Source: Ricinus communis (Eukaryota > Streptophyta > Magnoliopsida > Malpighiales > Euphorbiaceae). Taken from it: 64,000 nucleotides of DNA. Positions 11,541 through 22,682 of the stretch are shown here, in pieces. How positions within the stretch are numbered: position 1 is the first letter of the stretch; each line of letters begins with the position of its first letter. Both the position numbers and the translations under genes were made by a program. The notes beneath the pieces are model-generated. The model worked only from the letters and a program-made list of their open reading frames with translations, was not told the origin of the DNA and searched no databases. The stretch is from positions 13,730,489-13,794,488 of the forward strand of contig NC_063259.1 in assembly GCF_019578655.1 (NCBI RefSeq), written 5' to 3'.

Positions 11541-12329
11541 CTTAAAACACTTCAAGCTTCTAGATTGATTAGCTTGATTCTCAACTTTGTTTTTGCTGCC
11601 TATTTCATTTTTATTCTTATTCTCATCCACTTTAAGCTTAGCAAATTTATGATCCTTTTTACTCCAATTCGACTTCCAATTAGAAGAACTAGAACTCGAA
11701 TTAAGTTTAGAATCAAACTTACTTGCACCTTTTCGCTCGAGTTGCCTTTCAATTTTCATGGCCACATTCACCATGTCCTCAAGCTCCACATAATGTTGCA
11801 ACTCCACAAGATCAACAATATTCTTGTTAGACTGTTCAAGAATCTTGCCATGGTGGCCTCTTTATCCTCCACCATATTTGCTTTAATCATAGTCATTTCC
11901 ATTTCTTTGTAGTACTCCTCCACACTCATGGTTCCTTGCCTTAGAGTTTGCAATCGTTGATGCAAATCTCTGTAGTAATAGTTAGGAATGAACCTCTTCC
12001 TAATGATGCATTTCATCTCCATCCATGACCCTACGGGTCTTTCTCCATTTCGTCTCCTTTCCCTACATAATTGATGCCACCAAACACTAGCGTAATCACA
12101 AAACTCAACGGCAGCAAGTTTTACCTTTTTCTCCTCCGAATAATTATGCATTTGAAGACCATCTCCACCTTTTGCTCCCATTGCAAGTAGACATCAGGAT
12201 CATTCTTTCCTTAAAAGGAAGGAATTTTCATTTTGATGCTGCCTAGGTTGCGATCTATACCATCGTACCTTAATCTCCTATTGTGTCTCCTAGGATGGTC
12301 ATCTCCACCAAAAGTGGTTGCTTGGTCAT
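11541..12329 (-). pseudogene. gag: C2 gag N-terminal and central part
   Basis: The minus-strand gag reads NYSEEKKVKLAAVEF, VWWHQL, RNGERPVGSWMEMK and MSVEEYYKEME, typical of the capsid region of this family. The conserved block starts near 12250 and stops at 12329, within the N-terminal DDQAT region. Frameshifts occur near 11830 and 12150. The part at 11541-11827 duplicates 10471-10758. No gag start codon is retained. Confidence 0.8.
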
Positions 12330-12387
12330 GATAGGAAATCATCATCTTAGCAACCACACACCCAAATAACTAATGAGTTATGATACA
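12330..12387 (-). repeat. C-family LTR tip fragment
   Basis: About 58 bp on the minus strand matching the end of C LTRs (TGATAGGAAATCATCATC on the plus strand). It is wedged between C2 gag and the leader of C3. Only the U5 tip remains. Confidence 0.7.
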
Positions 12388-12901
12388 TTTTTTTTGCATA
12401 TATCAAAAAGAAAAAAGAAGAAATTCGTCCATAAAAAAAAATTGTTATCTTTGATATTCTTGTGTTAGATCTCAGATTACATAAAAAAAAAAAAAAAGAA
12501 CATGACTCTTCATATTCCATTGAGATCTATCTTTATAATTCTATATCTTTGTGTTCTTTGATGATCTATCTTTGTTTTTCGTTTCTATTAGCCTATTTGC
12601 TACAAATTGTTCATTTCTTTAAGCCTACCTTATTATTTTCTTGTTAGCCTACCTTATTCTTTTTTATCATTGATTACTACATTCTTGAAATTTTGTTTGA
12701 TTGGGAAACTTAGTTCATCTAAGAAATCAAAAGGCAAATTTGAGAGTTAAAAGGCAAGAGTGTGAGATCATTAGAAAAAAAAAAGCCAAAAATGAGTGTA
12801 AACACGAGTGGTATACATTAACTTTGAGTGAAATACGTGAGGGAGTGTTGTGAGATTGTTTCTTTCTATTTTCTTTTGTTAAAATTTTAGGTTTTACAAT
12901 C
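12388..12901 (+). other. C3 untranslated leader
   Basis: AT-rich leader with A and T runs. GAAATACGTGAGGGAG lies at 12830-12845, about 56 bp upstream of the gag ATG. No convincing coding frame is present. The primer-binding site that should precede it is missing, so the leader is 5'-truncated. Confidence 0.6.
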
Positions 12902-14063
12902 ATGTCAAAAGACACAAGCTCTTCTTCTACAAATGATCATGTGATTCAAGCTATGCAACAACTATTCGAAAGAATGTTTAATATGATGGTGGGAGTCAAT
13001 GAAAAATTGGAGAGGCATAATGGCATCCTTAACCAATTACAAGGAGAGCCTAGACGAAGGAGACGTCCACCAATTGGCCAAGAGGAATATGAAGGAGAGG
13101 ATGTTTTGGATGATGATCAAGTCACCTTGATGGGACAACAAATCAATCCTAAGAGACAAGGTAGGAGAGGACATCCAAATGATGATGTTGATCGCAACCT
13201 TGGAAGCATCAAAATGAAGATTCCTGCATTCCAAGGAAGAAATGATCCAAATGTGTACCTTAAATGGGATCGGAAAGTGGAACTCATCTTCGAATGTCAT
13301 AATTGTTCGGAGGAGAAAAAGTTAAAACTTGCTGCTGTGAGTTTAGTGATTATGCAATTATTTGGTGGGATCAATTTTGCAAGGAAAGACGTAGAAATGG
13401 AGAAAGACCCGTGGAGTCTTGGAGGGAAATGAAGCAAATCATGAGAAAGAAGTTTGTTCCAAGCCACCACTATAGAGAGCTTCATCAAAGGTTACAAACT
13501 CTAAATCAATGATCCATGAGTGTGGAGGAGTATCACAAAGAAATGGAGAAGGCTATGATTAGAGCAAATGTGGTAGAAGATTGTGAAGCTACCATGGCAA
13601 GGTTCTTGAGAGGGCTAAACAAAAACATTACTGATGTTGTTGATTTGCAACATTATGTGGAGATTGAAGATATGGTGAATTTGACCATGAAAGTGGAAAG
13701 GCAATTGAAAAGAAAGAGGTATGATTCTAAACCAAATATGGGCTCTTCTTCTTCATGGAAAAATTCTTGGGGGATAAAGGATGATAAACCTTTTACTAAG
13801 TCAAAAATGGAAGAAACTAAACCTAAAATTGACTTGGGCAATAAGGGAAAGGGTGAGAATCAACCAACCCAAACTAGGGGAATCAAATGTTTTAAGTGTT
13901 TGGGTCATGGCCACATTGCTAAGGAATGTCCAAATAAGAAAGCTATGATTCTAAGGGATGGTGATATTGAGTTGGACAGTGAGGGGGATGGTGATGATGA
14001 TATGCCTTCTTTAGAAGATTGTAGTGATGTTGAATGTGCTAAGGGAGATAATCAAGTTGTTAG
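12902..14063 (+). pseudogene. gag: C3 gag
   Basis: The ATG at 12902 opens MSKDTSSSSTNDHVIQAM. A basic region (RRRRRPP), the capsid-like NLGSIKMKIPAFQGR block, [14 protein letters not shown] and a CCHC knuckle ([14 protein letters not shown], about 13885-13930) follow. One base is lost near 13340, shifting the frame, and a TGA at 13510-13512 stands where sisters have Gly. It is cut after the acidic tail (DNQVV) by the inverted C4 leader at an 11-bp microhomology. Confidence 0.85.
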
Positions 14064-14419
14064 GTAAGGCCAAATTTAAAGTAGATAGACACAAGAAAGC
14101 AATAAAATAAAATAATAGAATAGGACTTCTATGTCGTCCAAACTTTCTTTTTGTTTGATCTTTTGATTCTTTTTATTTTTATTTTTAATATAATAACACA
14201 AGTAAAAAGAAATTATGAACAACATAATTTTTTTTAGTAAGGGACAACGAAGTTTTACTTTATGAACACAAAGGTGTAAACTTTGAAAAGAAAGAGTACT
14301 TACAAGGACAAAAAAATTAAAACAAAAAGAATTCGGCACAAATAAAGAAAAAGTGAAGAAGATGAGAAACCTCAATAACACACAAAACTCAAAGATAAGC
14401 AAACCTCAACTTGAAGCAA

Positions 14420-14431
14420 GCTCTGATACCA
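14420..14431 (-). other. C4 primer-binding site
   Basis: Minus-strand TGGTATCAGAGC, two bases from the LTR end at 14434. It is complementary to initiator Met tRNA. Confidence 0.85.
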
Positions 14432-14433
14432 AA

Positions 14434-15306
14434 TGATAGGAAATCATCATCTTAGCAACCATACACCACAATAACTAATGAGTTATGATACATATGGAAT
14501 GCAAGAAAACACCCTCCAAATCAAGATGATTCCAAAACCCAAGGATCTCCTCAAGTGAAGTTAGGAAAAACTAGTTCCAACAATGAAACTAGCACTTGAA
14601 TTCAACTCCAAACGCCACAAACCAAGTATGATTTGATAAGTTAAGAATCAAACACAAAATTTTGGTTAGAGAAGGCCACAAACTAAAAATAGTTTAATAA
14701 GTTCAAAGTTCATGCAAGAACTTAAGCAAAAACACTCACAAAGAGCAAACAAAGATTATCATTCATCAATTCTATGTTTACAAATGGATTTGGCTTTAAT
14801 ATTTATAGCCAAAACATGACAAATAAACCTAGATGGATGTCTTTTGAGCTTCCCCACATTTTTCCCTTTAATTCCCCTTAAAACTTATTAAAAGTGGCTG
14901 TTTTTACATTGATGTCACTCATTTTGTAACTCCCAAATGACAACTAATTATGTGCATCCATTTTGTAACTCCAAATTATAACTAATTATGTGCATCTATT
15001 TTGTAACTCTAAAAGACAACTAATCACATCATAACTTAAGGGAAACCTAATAAAATGAAAATAAAAAAGGCTTCAAATGAATCTTATTGGACCTATGAGT
15101 TCAGCCCAAACTTATTGCACTAAATTGATGATTTTGGATCCTTTTTGCAATCCTAAATCTTTGGCTGAGCCTTGTTGTGTTTGAACACTCCAAATGTCTT
15201 TAATTAAGCCAACAAAGCTTCTTGCATCCTTTTGGACTTGGATCTTGTCATTGGACCTCCTTGAAAGCTTAAAGGATCATTTGTAATTCTTTTCTTTATT
15301 CCATCA
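14434..15306 (-). repeat. C-family LTR (C4)
   Basis: An 873-bp minus-strand LTR, nearly colinear with 7416-8286. It ends TGATAGGAAATC on the plus-strand left side and CCATCA on the right. It includes the LTR-coded polyprotein tail and the TATAAATA-like region of the family. Confidence 0.85.
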
Positions 15307-17985
15307 AAATATAGGTTCTTCTTCTTCTTGGAAAGATTCTTAGGGGAAAAAGGATGATAAACCTTTTACTAAGTCAAAAGTGGAAGAAACTAAACCTAAA
15401 ATTGACTTAGGTAATAAGGAAAGGGTGAAAATCAACCAACCCAAACTAGGGGAATCAAATGTTTTAAGTGTTTGGGTCATGGGCACATTGCTAGGAATGT
15501 CCAAATAAAAAAGCTATGATTCTAAGGGATGGTGATATTAAGTTGGGGAGTGAGGGGGATAGTGATGATGATATGCCTTCTTTAGAAGATTGTAGTGATG
15601 TTGAATGTGCTAAGGGAGATAATCTTGTTGTTCAAAGAACATTGAGTTTGCAAAATAAACATGATGTCCATAGGGAACAAAGGGAAAATTTGTTTCATAC
15701 TCATTGTCTGATTTCTAACAAGTTGTGCAACATGATTATGGATAGTGGAAGTTGTACCAATGTAGCAAGCACTTTGCTAGTGGAGAAATTGAAGTTGCCT
15801 ACTACCAAGCACCTAAGACCATACAAGTTGCAATCGCTTAATGAAAGTGGAGTTGTAAAGGTAAATAAGCAAGTTTTAGTTTCTTTTCAAATTGGTAGAT
15901 AAAAGGATGAGGTGTTGTGTGATATGTTACCAATGTTGGCCGGACATATGTTGTTGGGGAGACCTTGGCAATATGATAGAAGGGCTAGTCATGATGGATT
16001 CAAAAATATGTATACTTTGACTATGGATAGAAAAAGGTTTAACCTTGGACCATTAACTCCAAAATAGATTTTTGAAGACCAAATGCGCATCAAGCAACAA
16101 TATGAAGAAATGGGTTCTTCATTGGGAAATTCTTTGGGAAGGGAAACCTTTGAGAGTGAAGAAAAAGGTGAGATGAGTGAACCTAAAAATTCCAATTCTC
16201 TTGACCAAAATGGGAAACACGTGGTGAGAGAAAACAAGGAAGGTTCAAATGAAAGAAAAATGAGTGTTTATGCAAAAATGAACGATGTGAAGGAAGCTAT
16301 GCTTTTGAGACAACACATCCTTGTACATAAGTACAAGGAGAGTTTGCATCTTTCTAACAAAATAACCAATTGTTTGCCTAGTGTTGTTGTTGATCTTTTG
16401 CAGGTTTATGAAGATTTATTTCCGGAAGAAATTCCAAATGGTTTGCCACCTAAAAGAGGCATTGAGCACCAAATTGATTTCATACCCGGAGCGAGCATTC
16501 TAAATAGACCAGCATTTAGATGTAATCCGCAGGAGACCAAGGAAATCGAAAAGCAAGTGAGTAAGCTTATGGAGAAGGGTTATGTTCGTGAAAGCATGAG
16601 TCCATGTGTCGTACCCATCTTGTTAGTGCCTAAGAAAGATGGAACTAGGAGGATGTGTGTTGATTGTCGTGCCATCAACAAAATCACAGTGAAGTATAAA
16701 CATCCCATTCCTAGGCTAGATGACATGTTAGATGAATTGCATGGTTCATATTTGTTTTCAAAAATTGATTTGATATCTGGTTATCATCAAATTAGAATGA
16801 GAGAAGGTGATGAATGGAAAACAAGTTTTAAAACTAAATATGGTTTATATGAGTGGTTAGTAATGCCTTTTGGTTTAACTAATGAACCAAGCACTTTCAT
16901 GAGATTGATGAATCATGTTTTAAGAGCATTCATAGGCAAATTTGTTGTCTATTTTGATGATATCTTAGTTTATAGCAAAAACTTAGATAAGCATCTAAAA
17001 CATTTGACTTATGTTTTTTATGTGCTTAGAGAAGAGAAGTTGTATGCTAATCTAAAGAAATGTTGTTTTTGCACTAATGGAATTATTTTTCTTAGATATA
17101 TTGTCAATGACAAGGGTATTCATGTTGATCAAGAAAAGGTAAAAGTAATTAGAGAATGGCAACACCTACAAGTGTAAGTGATGTAAGAAGCTTTCATGGT
17201 TTAGTTAGCTTTTATGGAAGGTTCATTAAGAATTTTTCTACTATAGCTGCACCTTTAACTGAATGCATCAAAAAGAATGTTAGTTTTAAGTGGGGAATTG
17301 AACAAGATGAGGCTTTTAACTTGCTAAAAGAAAAATTAACTTCTGCACCCTTGTTATCTTTGCCAAATTTTACTAAACCTTTTGAGATTGAGTGTGATGC
17401 AAGTGGCATAGGTATTGGAGGAGTTTTGATTCAAAAAGGCAAGCCCATAGCATTCTTTAGCGAAAAGCTAAGTGGAGCAAGTCTAAACTACCCTACATAT
17501 GACAAGGAGTTCTATGCATTGGTGAGGGTTCTAAAGACATGGCAGCATTACCTTGGCTACAAAGAATTCATAATTCACATCGACCATGAGTCCTTGGAAG
17601 TATCTCAGAAAGGACAAGGAAAGCTCAACAAGAGACATGCAAAATGGGTGGAATTCATTGAATCCTTTCTGTACATCATTAAGTACAAGCAAGGGAAAGA
17701 AAATGTGGTGGCCGATGCATTGTCAAGAAGGTATGCCTTGATCTCTAAACTTGATGCAAAATTATTAGGATTTGAGTACATAGATGATCTTTATTCTAAT
17801 GATCTTGATTTTGCTAATGTTTATGGGGTATGTGAGAAAGGCGGTTTTGATAAGTTCTATAACTTTGATGGTTTTCTTTTTCGGGAAAACAAATTGTGTG
17901 TGCCACAAAGTTCTTTGAGAGAGTTACTTGTGAGAGAGGCACATAGTGGAGGTTTAATGGGACATTTTGGGATTAAGAAACAAGA
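15307..17985 (+). pseudogene. pol: C3 gag tail-protease-RT-RNase H-integrase start
   Basis: The gag tail and zinc-knuckle remnant are followed by a protease segment M-D-S-G-S-C-T-N-V-A-S with its Asp (near 15738). A K/E-rich linker precedes RT ([23 protein letters not shown], then V-Y-F-D-D with one V lost), RNase H (IDHESLEV) and the integrase H-S-G-G-L-M-G-H. Breaks: stops at 15900-15902 and near 16066, and a 1-base loss near 17160. The frame runs into a B LTR fragment at about 17980. Confidence 0.85.
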
Positions 17986-18519
17986 AAGACTCTTTGATTG
18001 AGACAAACTCAAAAAAATAGAGGGTACATGTTTTCTTTGATAATCAACTGTCCCCTTTCTTCATTCCATAACTTATATATATAAGAAACTTACAAATAAG
18101 AAAAGAATACAAAAAGTTGGCTTTAAACAGCCTTAAAACAACATTGAAAACGTTTGCACACCATAACCCCCACTATGTAAAAGTTTCCTTAATTAGATCA
18201 GCCCTTTTAATTCTTTCATTCAAGGCTGAACGTTTTAGAAACTTCTCACCTATTCACACACCTCACTCTTATTACTTTTATTTATAAGTTACAAACAAAC
18301 TAAAACAAAAGTATTAAAATGCATACTAAAACAAAAGCATAAAATTCAAACTAAAACAAAGCATAACAAAACAGCATAATAAAACTTGGCCTTGATGTGT
18401 CTCCTCCTTTCTTGCTGCATACCACATGCTTCAAGGGCTTAGGTAAACTCCCAAGTAAGACAAGTAACAAATTCGGGCTTATGAGTAAATGGAGAAAACC
18501 CAAGAGTTTCTAAGACTAG
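17979..18519 (-). repeat. B LTR fragment
   Basis: A minus-strand B LTR lacking about 200 bp of its U5 end and the U3 tip. It contains the TATATATAAG promoter region (near 18075-18085). It meets the C LTR fragment at ACTAG (18515-18519), a 5-bp sequence common to both. Confidence 0.8.
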
Positions 18520-19250
18520 TTCCAACAATGAAACTAGCACTTGAATTCAACTCCAAACGCCACAAACCAAGTATGATTTGATAAGTTATGAATCAAACAC
18601 AAGATTTTGGTTAGAGAACGCCACAAACTAAAAATAGTTTGATAAGTTCAAAGTTCATGCAAGAACTTAAGCAAAAACACTCACAAAGAGCAAATAAAGA
18701 TTATCATTCAAAATTCTATGTTTACAAATGGATTTGGCTTTGATATTTATAGCCAAAACAAGACAAAGAAACCTAAATAGATGTCTTTTGAGCTTCCCCA
18801 CGTTTTCCCTTTAATTCCCCTTAAAACTTATTAAAAGTGGCTATTTTTACATTGATGTCACTCATTTTGTAACTCCCAAATGATAACTAATTATGTACAT
18901 CTATTTTGTAACTCAAAATTATGACTAATTATGTGCATCCATTTTGTAACTCTAAAAGACAACTAATCACACCATAACTTAAGAAAAGCCTAATAAAAAT
19001 GATAATAAAAAGGCTTCAAATGAATCTTATTGGACCTATGAGGTCAGCCCAAACTTATTGCACTAAATTGATGATTTTGGATCCTTTTTGCAATCCTAAA
19101 TCTTGGGCTAAACCTTGTTGTGTTTGAACACTCCAAATATCTTTAATTAAGTCCAACAAAGCTTCTTGCATCCTTTTGGACTTGGATCTTGTCATTGGAC
19201 CTCCTTGAAAGCTTAAAGGATCATTTGTAATTCTTGTCTTTATTGCATCA
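18515..19250 (-). repeat. C LTR fragment with coded tail
   Basis: A minus-strand C LTR whose U3 tip (TGATGCAATAAAG at 19250) is intact and whose U5 end is lost. The first 190 bp encode a tail reading GGPMTRSKSKRMQEALLDL, a CR-motif-like sequence. It is joined to plus-strand RT at 19251. Confidence 0.8.
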
Positions 19251-21480
19251 CTAATGCACCTAGTACCATCATGAGACTTATGAACCATGTTTTGCGAAAT
19301 TTTATTGGGAAGTTTATGGTTGTCTATTTTGATGATATTTTGATTTACAGTAAGAGTTTAGATGAGCATGTAAAACATTTGAAATCTGTTTTTGAAGTGC
19401 TTAGAACTAAAAAGTTGTATGCTAATCTAAAGAAATGCACATTTTGCTCTAATGAAATTACATTTCTTAGTTATATTGTTAATGACAAAGGAATACATGT
19501 TGATTAAGAAAAGGTGAAAGTAATTAGGGAGTGGCCAAAACCCACTAATGTTAGTAATGTAAGAAGTTTCCATGGCCTTGCTAGCTTTTATAGGAGATTC
19601 ATCAAGGATTTTTCTACAATTGCTGCACCATTGACTGAATGCATTAAAAAGAATGTGGGATTTAAGTCGAGTAGAGAACAAGATGAGGCTTTTAACTTGC
19701 TTAATGATAAACTTAGCTCAGCACCTTTGCTTGCTTTGCCTAACTTTTCTAAACCTTTTGAAATTGAGTGTGATGTAAGTGGCATAGGTATCGGTGGAGT
19801 TTTAATGCAAGAAAGCAAGCCAATTGCGTTCTTTAGTGAGAAATTGAGTAGAGCAAGTTTAAACTACCCTACATATGACAAGGAGTTTTATGCGTTGGTA
19901 AGAGTCTTGCAAACATGGCAGCACTACCTCTGCTACAAGGAATTCATTATCCACACCGACCATGAGTCCCTGAAATATCTCAAAGGACAAGGGAAGTTAA
20001 GTAGAAGACATGCAAAATGGGTGGAATTTATTGAATCATTTCCCTACATCATCAAGTACAAACAAGGTAAGGATAATGTGGTAGCTGATGCTCTGTGCAG
20101 AAGGTATGCTCTAATTTCTAAACTTAAAGCAAAATTATTAGGTTTTGAGTACATTAAAGATTTATATAATTCTAACCTTGATTGCTAATGTTTACGGAGC
20201 ATGTGAAAAAGGGGGGGGGGTTGATAAGTTCTATAAGCATGAAGGTTTTCTTTCTAAAGAAAATAAATTATGTATTCCTCAATGTTCAATGAGAGAATTG
20301 CTAGTGAGAGAGGGACATAGTGGTGGGTTAATAGGGCATTCTGGAGTTAGAAAAACATTGGATGTGTTGAGTGATAATTTCTTTTGGCCAAAAATGAAAA
20401 GAGATGTTGAGAGATTATGTGAGAAATGCATTACTTGCAAACAAGCCAAATCCAAAGTCATGCCCAATGGGCTGTATACTCCTCTGCCTATATCTAACGA
20501 ACCTTGGGTTGATAAATCTATGGATTTTATTTTAGGTTTACCTAGGTCCAAAGGGGGGAGAGATTCTATATTTGTTGTTGTTGACAGGTTTAGCAAGATG
20601 GCACATTTCATTCCTTGCCACAAAACTAATGATGCAACACATGTTGCGGGACTGTTCTTCAAAGAAATTGTGAGACTACGTGGAATTCCAAAGACAATTG
20701 TGAGTGATAGAGATGTGAAGTTCCTAAGCCACTTTTGGAAAACACTTTAGGCTAAGATGGGTACAAAGTTGTTATATTCAACTACTTGTCATCCACAAAC
20801 TGATGGACAAACAGAAGTGGGAGGATTGTTTGCCTCATATTGAGTTTGCTTACAATCACAGTGTACATGCTACAATAAACCATTCACCATTTGAAATTGT
20901 GTATGGATTTAATCCATTGACTCCTATGGATTTGCTGCCTTTGCTAATTGAGAAAGCTAACTTAGATGGCAAACAAAAGGCTGAGTTTGTCAAAGCCTTA
21001 CATGAAAGGGTGCAAACTCAAATTGAAAAGAAAACACTCCAATATGAAAGGTACCACAACAAGAATCGTAAGAAGGTTGTCTTTGAGCCTGGAGATTGGG
21101 TTTGGGTACATTTGAGGAAGAAAAGATTCCCTAGTCAAAGGAAGTCTATACTAATGCTAAGAGGGGATGGTCCTTTTCAAATCCTTCAAAGAATCAATGA
21201 CAATGCATATAAGCTAAAGTTACCAAGTGAGTATGGTAATGTTAGTGCAGCTTTCAATGTCTCTGATTTGTCTTTTTTTGATGTAGGTGATGAAGGAGCA
21301 GATTCAAGGGCGAATCCTTTTAAGGAAAGGAGGAATGATGAGGACCTACAAATTGATCATCAATTGGCCAAGGATGACATGAACCAGAAAGTCGAGGATC
21401 CATTAACCATGTACAAAGGTCCAATCACACGTGCTAGAACTAAAAAGATGAAAGAGGCCTTAATCTCCTTCATAGATTAG
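19251..21480 (+). pseudogene. pol: C'2 RT-RNase H-integrase, broken
   Basis: RT begins mid-domain and holds V-Y-F-D-D (near 19320). RNase H has [12 protein letters not shown]. Integrase has the H/H/C/C finger, SMDF, SDRDVKF and QTDGQTEV. Breaks: TAA at 19505-19507, a 2-base loss near 20183, a G-run near 20210, TAG at 20748-20750, and a deletion of about 75 bp at about 20818 just after the catalytic Glu. The last frame (20803-21480) ends inside the LTR with GPITRARTKKMKEALISF, the clearest CR-motif-like tail in the window together with D. Confidence 0.85.
21322..21335 (+). other. C'2 polypurine tract
   Basis: AAGGAAAGGAGGAA immediately precedes the LTR start TGATGAGGACC. Confidence 0.7.
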
Positions 21481-22270
21481 ATTTGGTGTAAACAAAATAT
21501 GTATGACTTGAACAAGCCAATTTCATGGAAGCAAGAAGAGTTAAAGTTGTTCAACATACTTTAAGCAAGCCAAAGTCCAGGTTGATGAATAAACGCCCAA
21601 TGAAATCAGTTTAAAAGATAAAAAGCCTAATGGAATAAGTTTGGAGGTTAAAAGTTCAATTGGCCAAGAATATTTTTGTTTTGTTAAAATTAGGTTTTAA
21701 TCTTATTAAGATGCATAACAAAGGATAGAGGACAAATAAGCTTTAATCGTTAAAAAAACGTACTCCTTTATTAAGGAAAAGTAGTGGGCTGTTTTTTAAG
21801 AGTTATGGAGTTGTCATTTAATGTAGGAGTTACATATGTGTTAGCTAATGACCTTCTTTGTTCTTAGCCTTTGCCTATATAAAGAAGGCTTGAATCCTTT
21901 GTAAAAACACACCATTGATATATACAAAAGTTATTTTGAGCACTTGTGAGCGTCTTGTTTTTAGTTCTTGTATGAACTATAGAACTTATCAAGCTATTCT
22001 GCTTATGGTGTTCAAAATCCAAAATCTTTGTTTTTTTCATTCTTTACTTATTAAACTTTCTTGTTTGTGGCGTGTTGAGAAAATCAAAGTGTTGTTCTAA
22101 TTATTTTATCACCATTCAATTGATAAAGTGATTGGAATAATTAATCTGACTTCAATCTTGAAAGATCTAGGGCTGTTTCAAACTATTGGAGGGTGTTAAT
22201 TTGCATTCCATATGTATCACAACTCTTTAGCTAATGGGGTGTATGGTTGCTAAATTGGTGATTTCTATCA
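21336..22270 (+). repeat. C' LTR (C'2, 3' LTR)
   Basis: A 935-bp LTR, TGATGAGGACC to ATTTCTATCA, matching 56545-57471. TATATAAAG at 21876-21884 is a likely TATA box. The first 145 bp are coding. Confidence 0.85.
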
Positions 22271-22682
22271 TTCTCAGCCTTTGCCTTTATAAAGAAGGCT
22301 TGAATCCTTTGTAAAAACACAACATCCCATTGATATATACAAGTTATTTTGAGCACTTGTGAGCATTTTATTTTTAGTTCTTGTATGAACTATAGAACTT
22401 ATCAAGCTATTCTGCTTGTGGCGTTCAAAAATCCAAAATCTTTGTTTTTTCATTCTTTACTTATCAAACTTTCTTATTTGTGGCGTGTTGAGAAAATCAA
22501 AGTGCTGTTCTAATTATTTTATCACCATTCAATTGATAAAATGATTGGAATAGTTAATCTGACTTCAATCTCGAAAGATCTAGGCTGTTTCAAACTATTA
22601 GAGGGTGTTAATTTGCAATCCATATGTATCATAACTCTTTAGCTAATGGGGTGTATGGTTGCTAAATTGGTGATTTCTATCA
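22271..22682 (+). repeat. Tandem partial copy of the C' LTR
   Basis: About 410 bp repeating 21861-22270, starting just upstream of the TATA box and ending in the same CTATCA tip. The second copy has TTTATAAAG instead of TATATAAAG. It abuts B2 RT at 22683. Confidence 0.85.

Larger units (their letters stand above)
8287..12329 (-). mobile_element. Element C2: gag to RT of a C-family element, interrupted twice
   Basis: Minus-strand C-family coding DNA runs from gag (12329) through protease to RT (8287), where it abuts an LTR tip. It is interrupted by a C'' solo LTR (9755-10236, with a 5-bp target duplication) and by a B solo LTR (10759-11540) flanked by about 288 bp of duplicated gag. RNase H, integrase and the element's own LTRs are missing. 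Confidence 0.8.
14064..15306 (-). mobile_element. Element C4: inverted C leader, PBS and LTR inside C3 gag
   Basis: On the minus strand: LTR (15306-14434), primer-binding site (14431-14420) and leader (14419-14064), matching C1 at 8286-7058. It has no gag and no second LTR. The left join shares TCAAGTTGTTA with the C1 leader, and the flanking C3 gag is duplicated. It looks like a recombination or template-switch product rather than a simple insertion. Confidence 0.8.
12388..17985 (+). mobile_element. Element C3: C-family leader, gag, pol, split by inverted C4
   Basis: Plus-strand leader (12388-12901), gag (12902-14063) and, after an inverted C leader/LTR (14064-15306), gag tail to integrase start (15307-17985). 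About 325 bp of gag (13735-14062) is repeated at 15309-15632, about 5% diverged, so the two halves may derive from different C copies. It ends in the integrase zinc finger at a join to a B LTR. Confidence 0.75.
19251..22682 (+). mobile_element. Element C'2: RT to 3' LTR plus an extra partial LTR
   Basis: A 5'-truncated C'-family element: RT (from L-T-N-A-P-S), RNase H, integrase, polypurine tract and LTR (21336-22270), followed directly by a repeat of the last 410 bp of the LTR (22271-22682). Confidence 0.85.

Noticed and set aside
10471..11827. Very long target-site duplications (144-325 bp) made by the insertions
   Set aside because: Ty3/Gypsy integrase makes 5-bp duplications, seen cleanly at 9750 and 31635. 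The duplicated gag flanks differ by 5-7%, and D shows a loss instead, so ectopic recombination or misassembly fits better.
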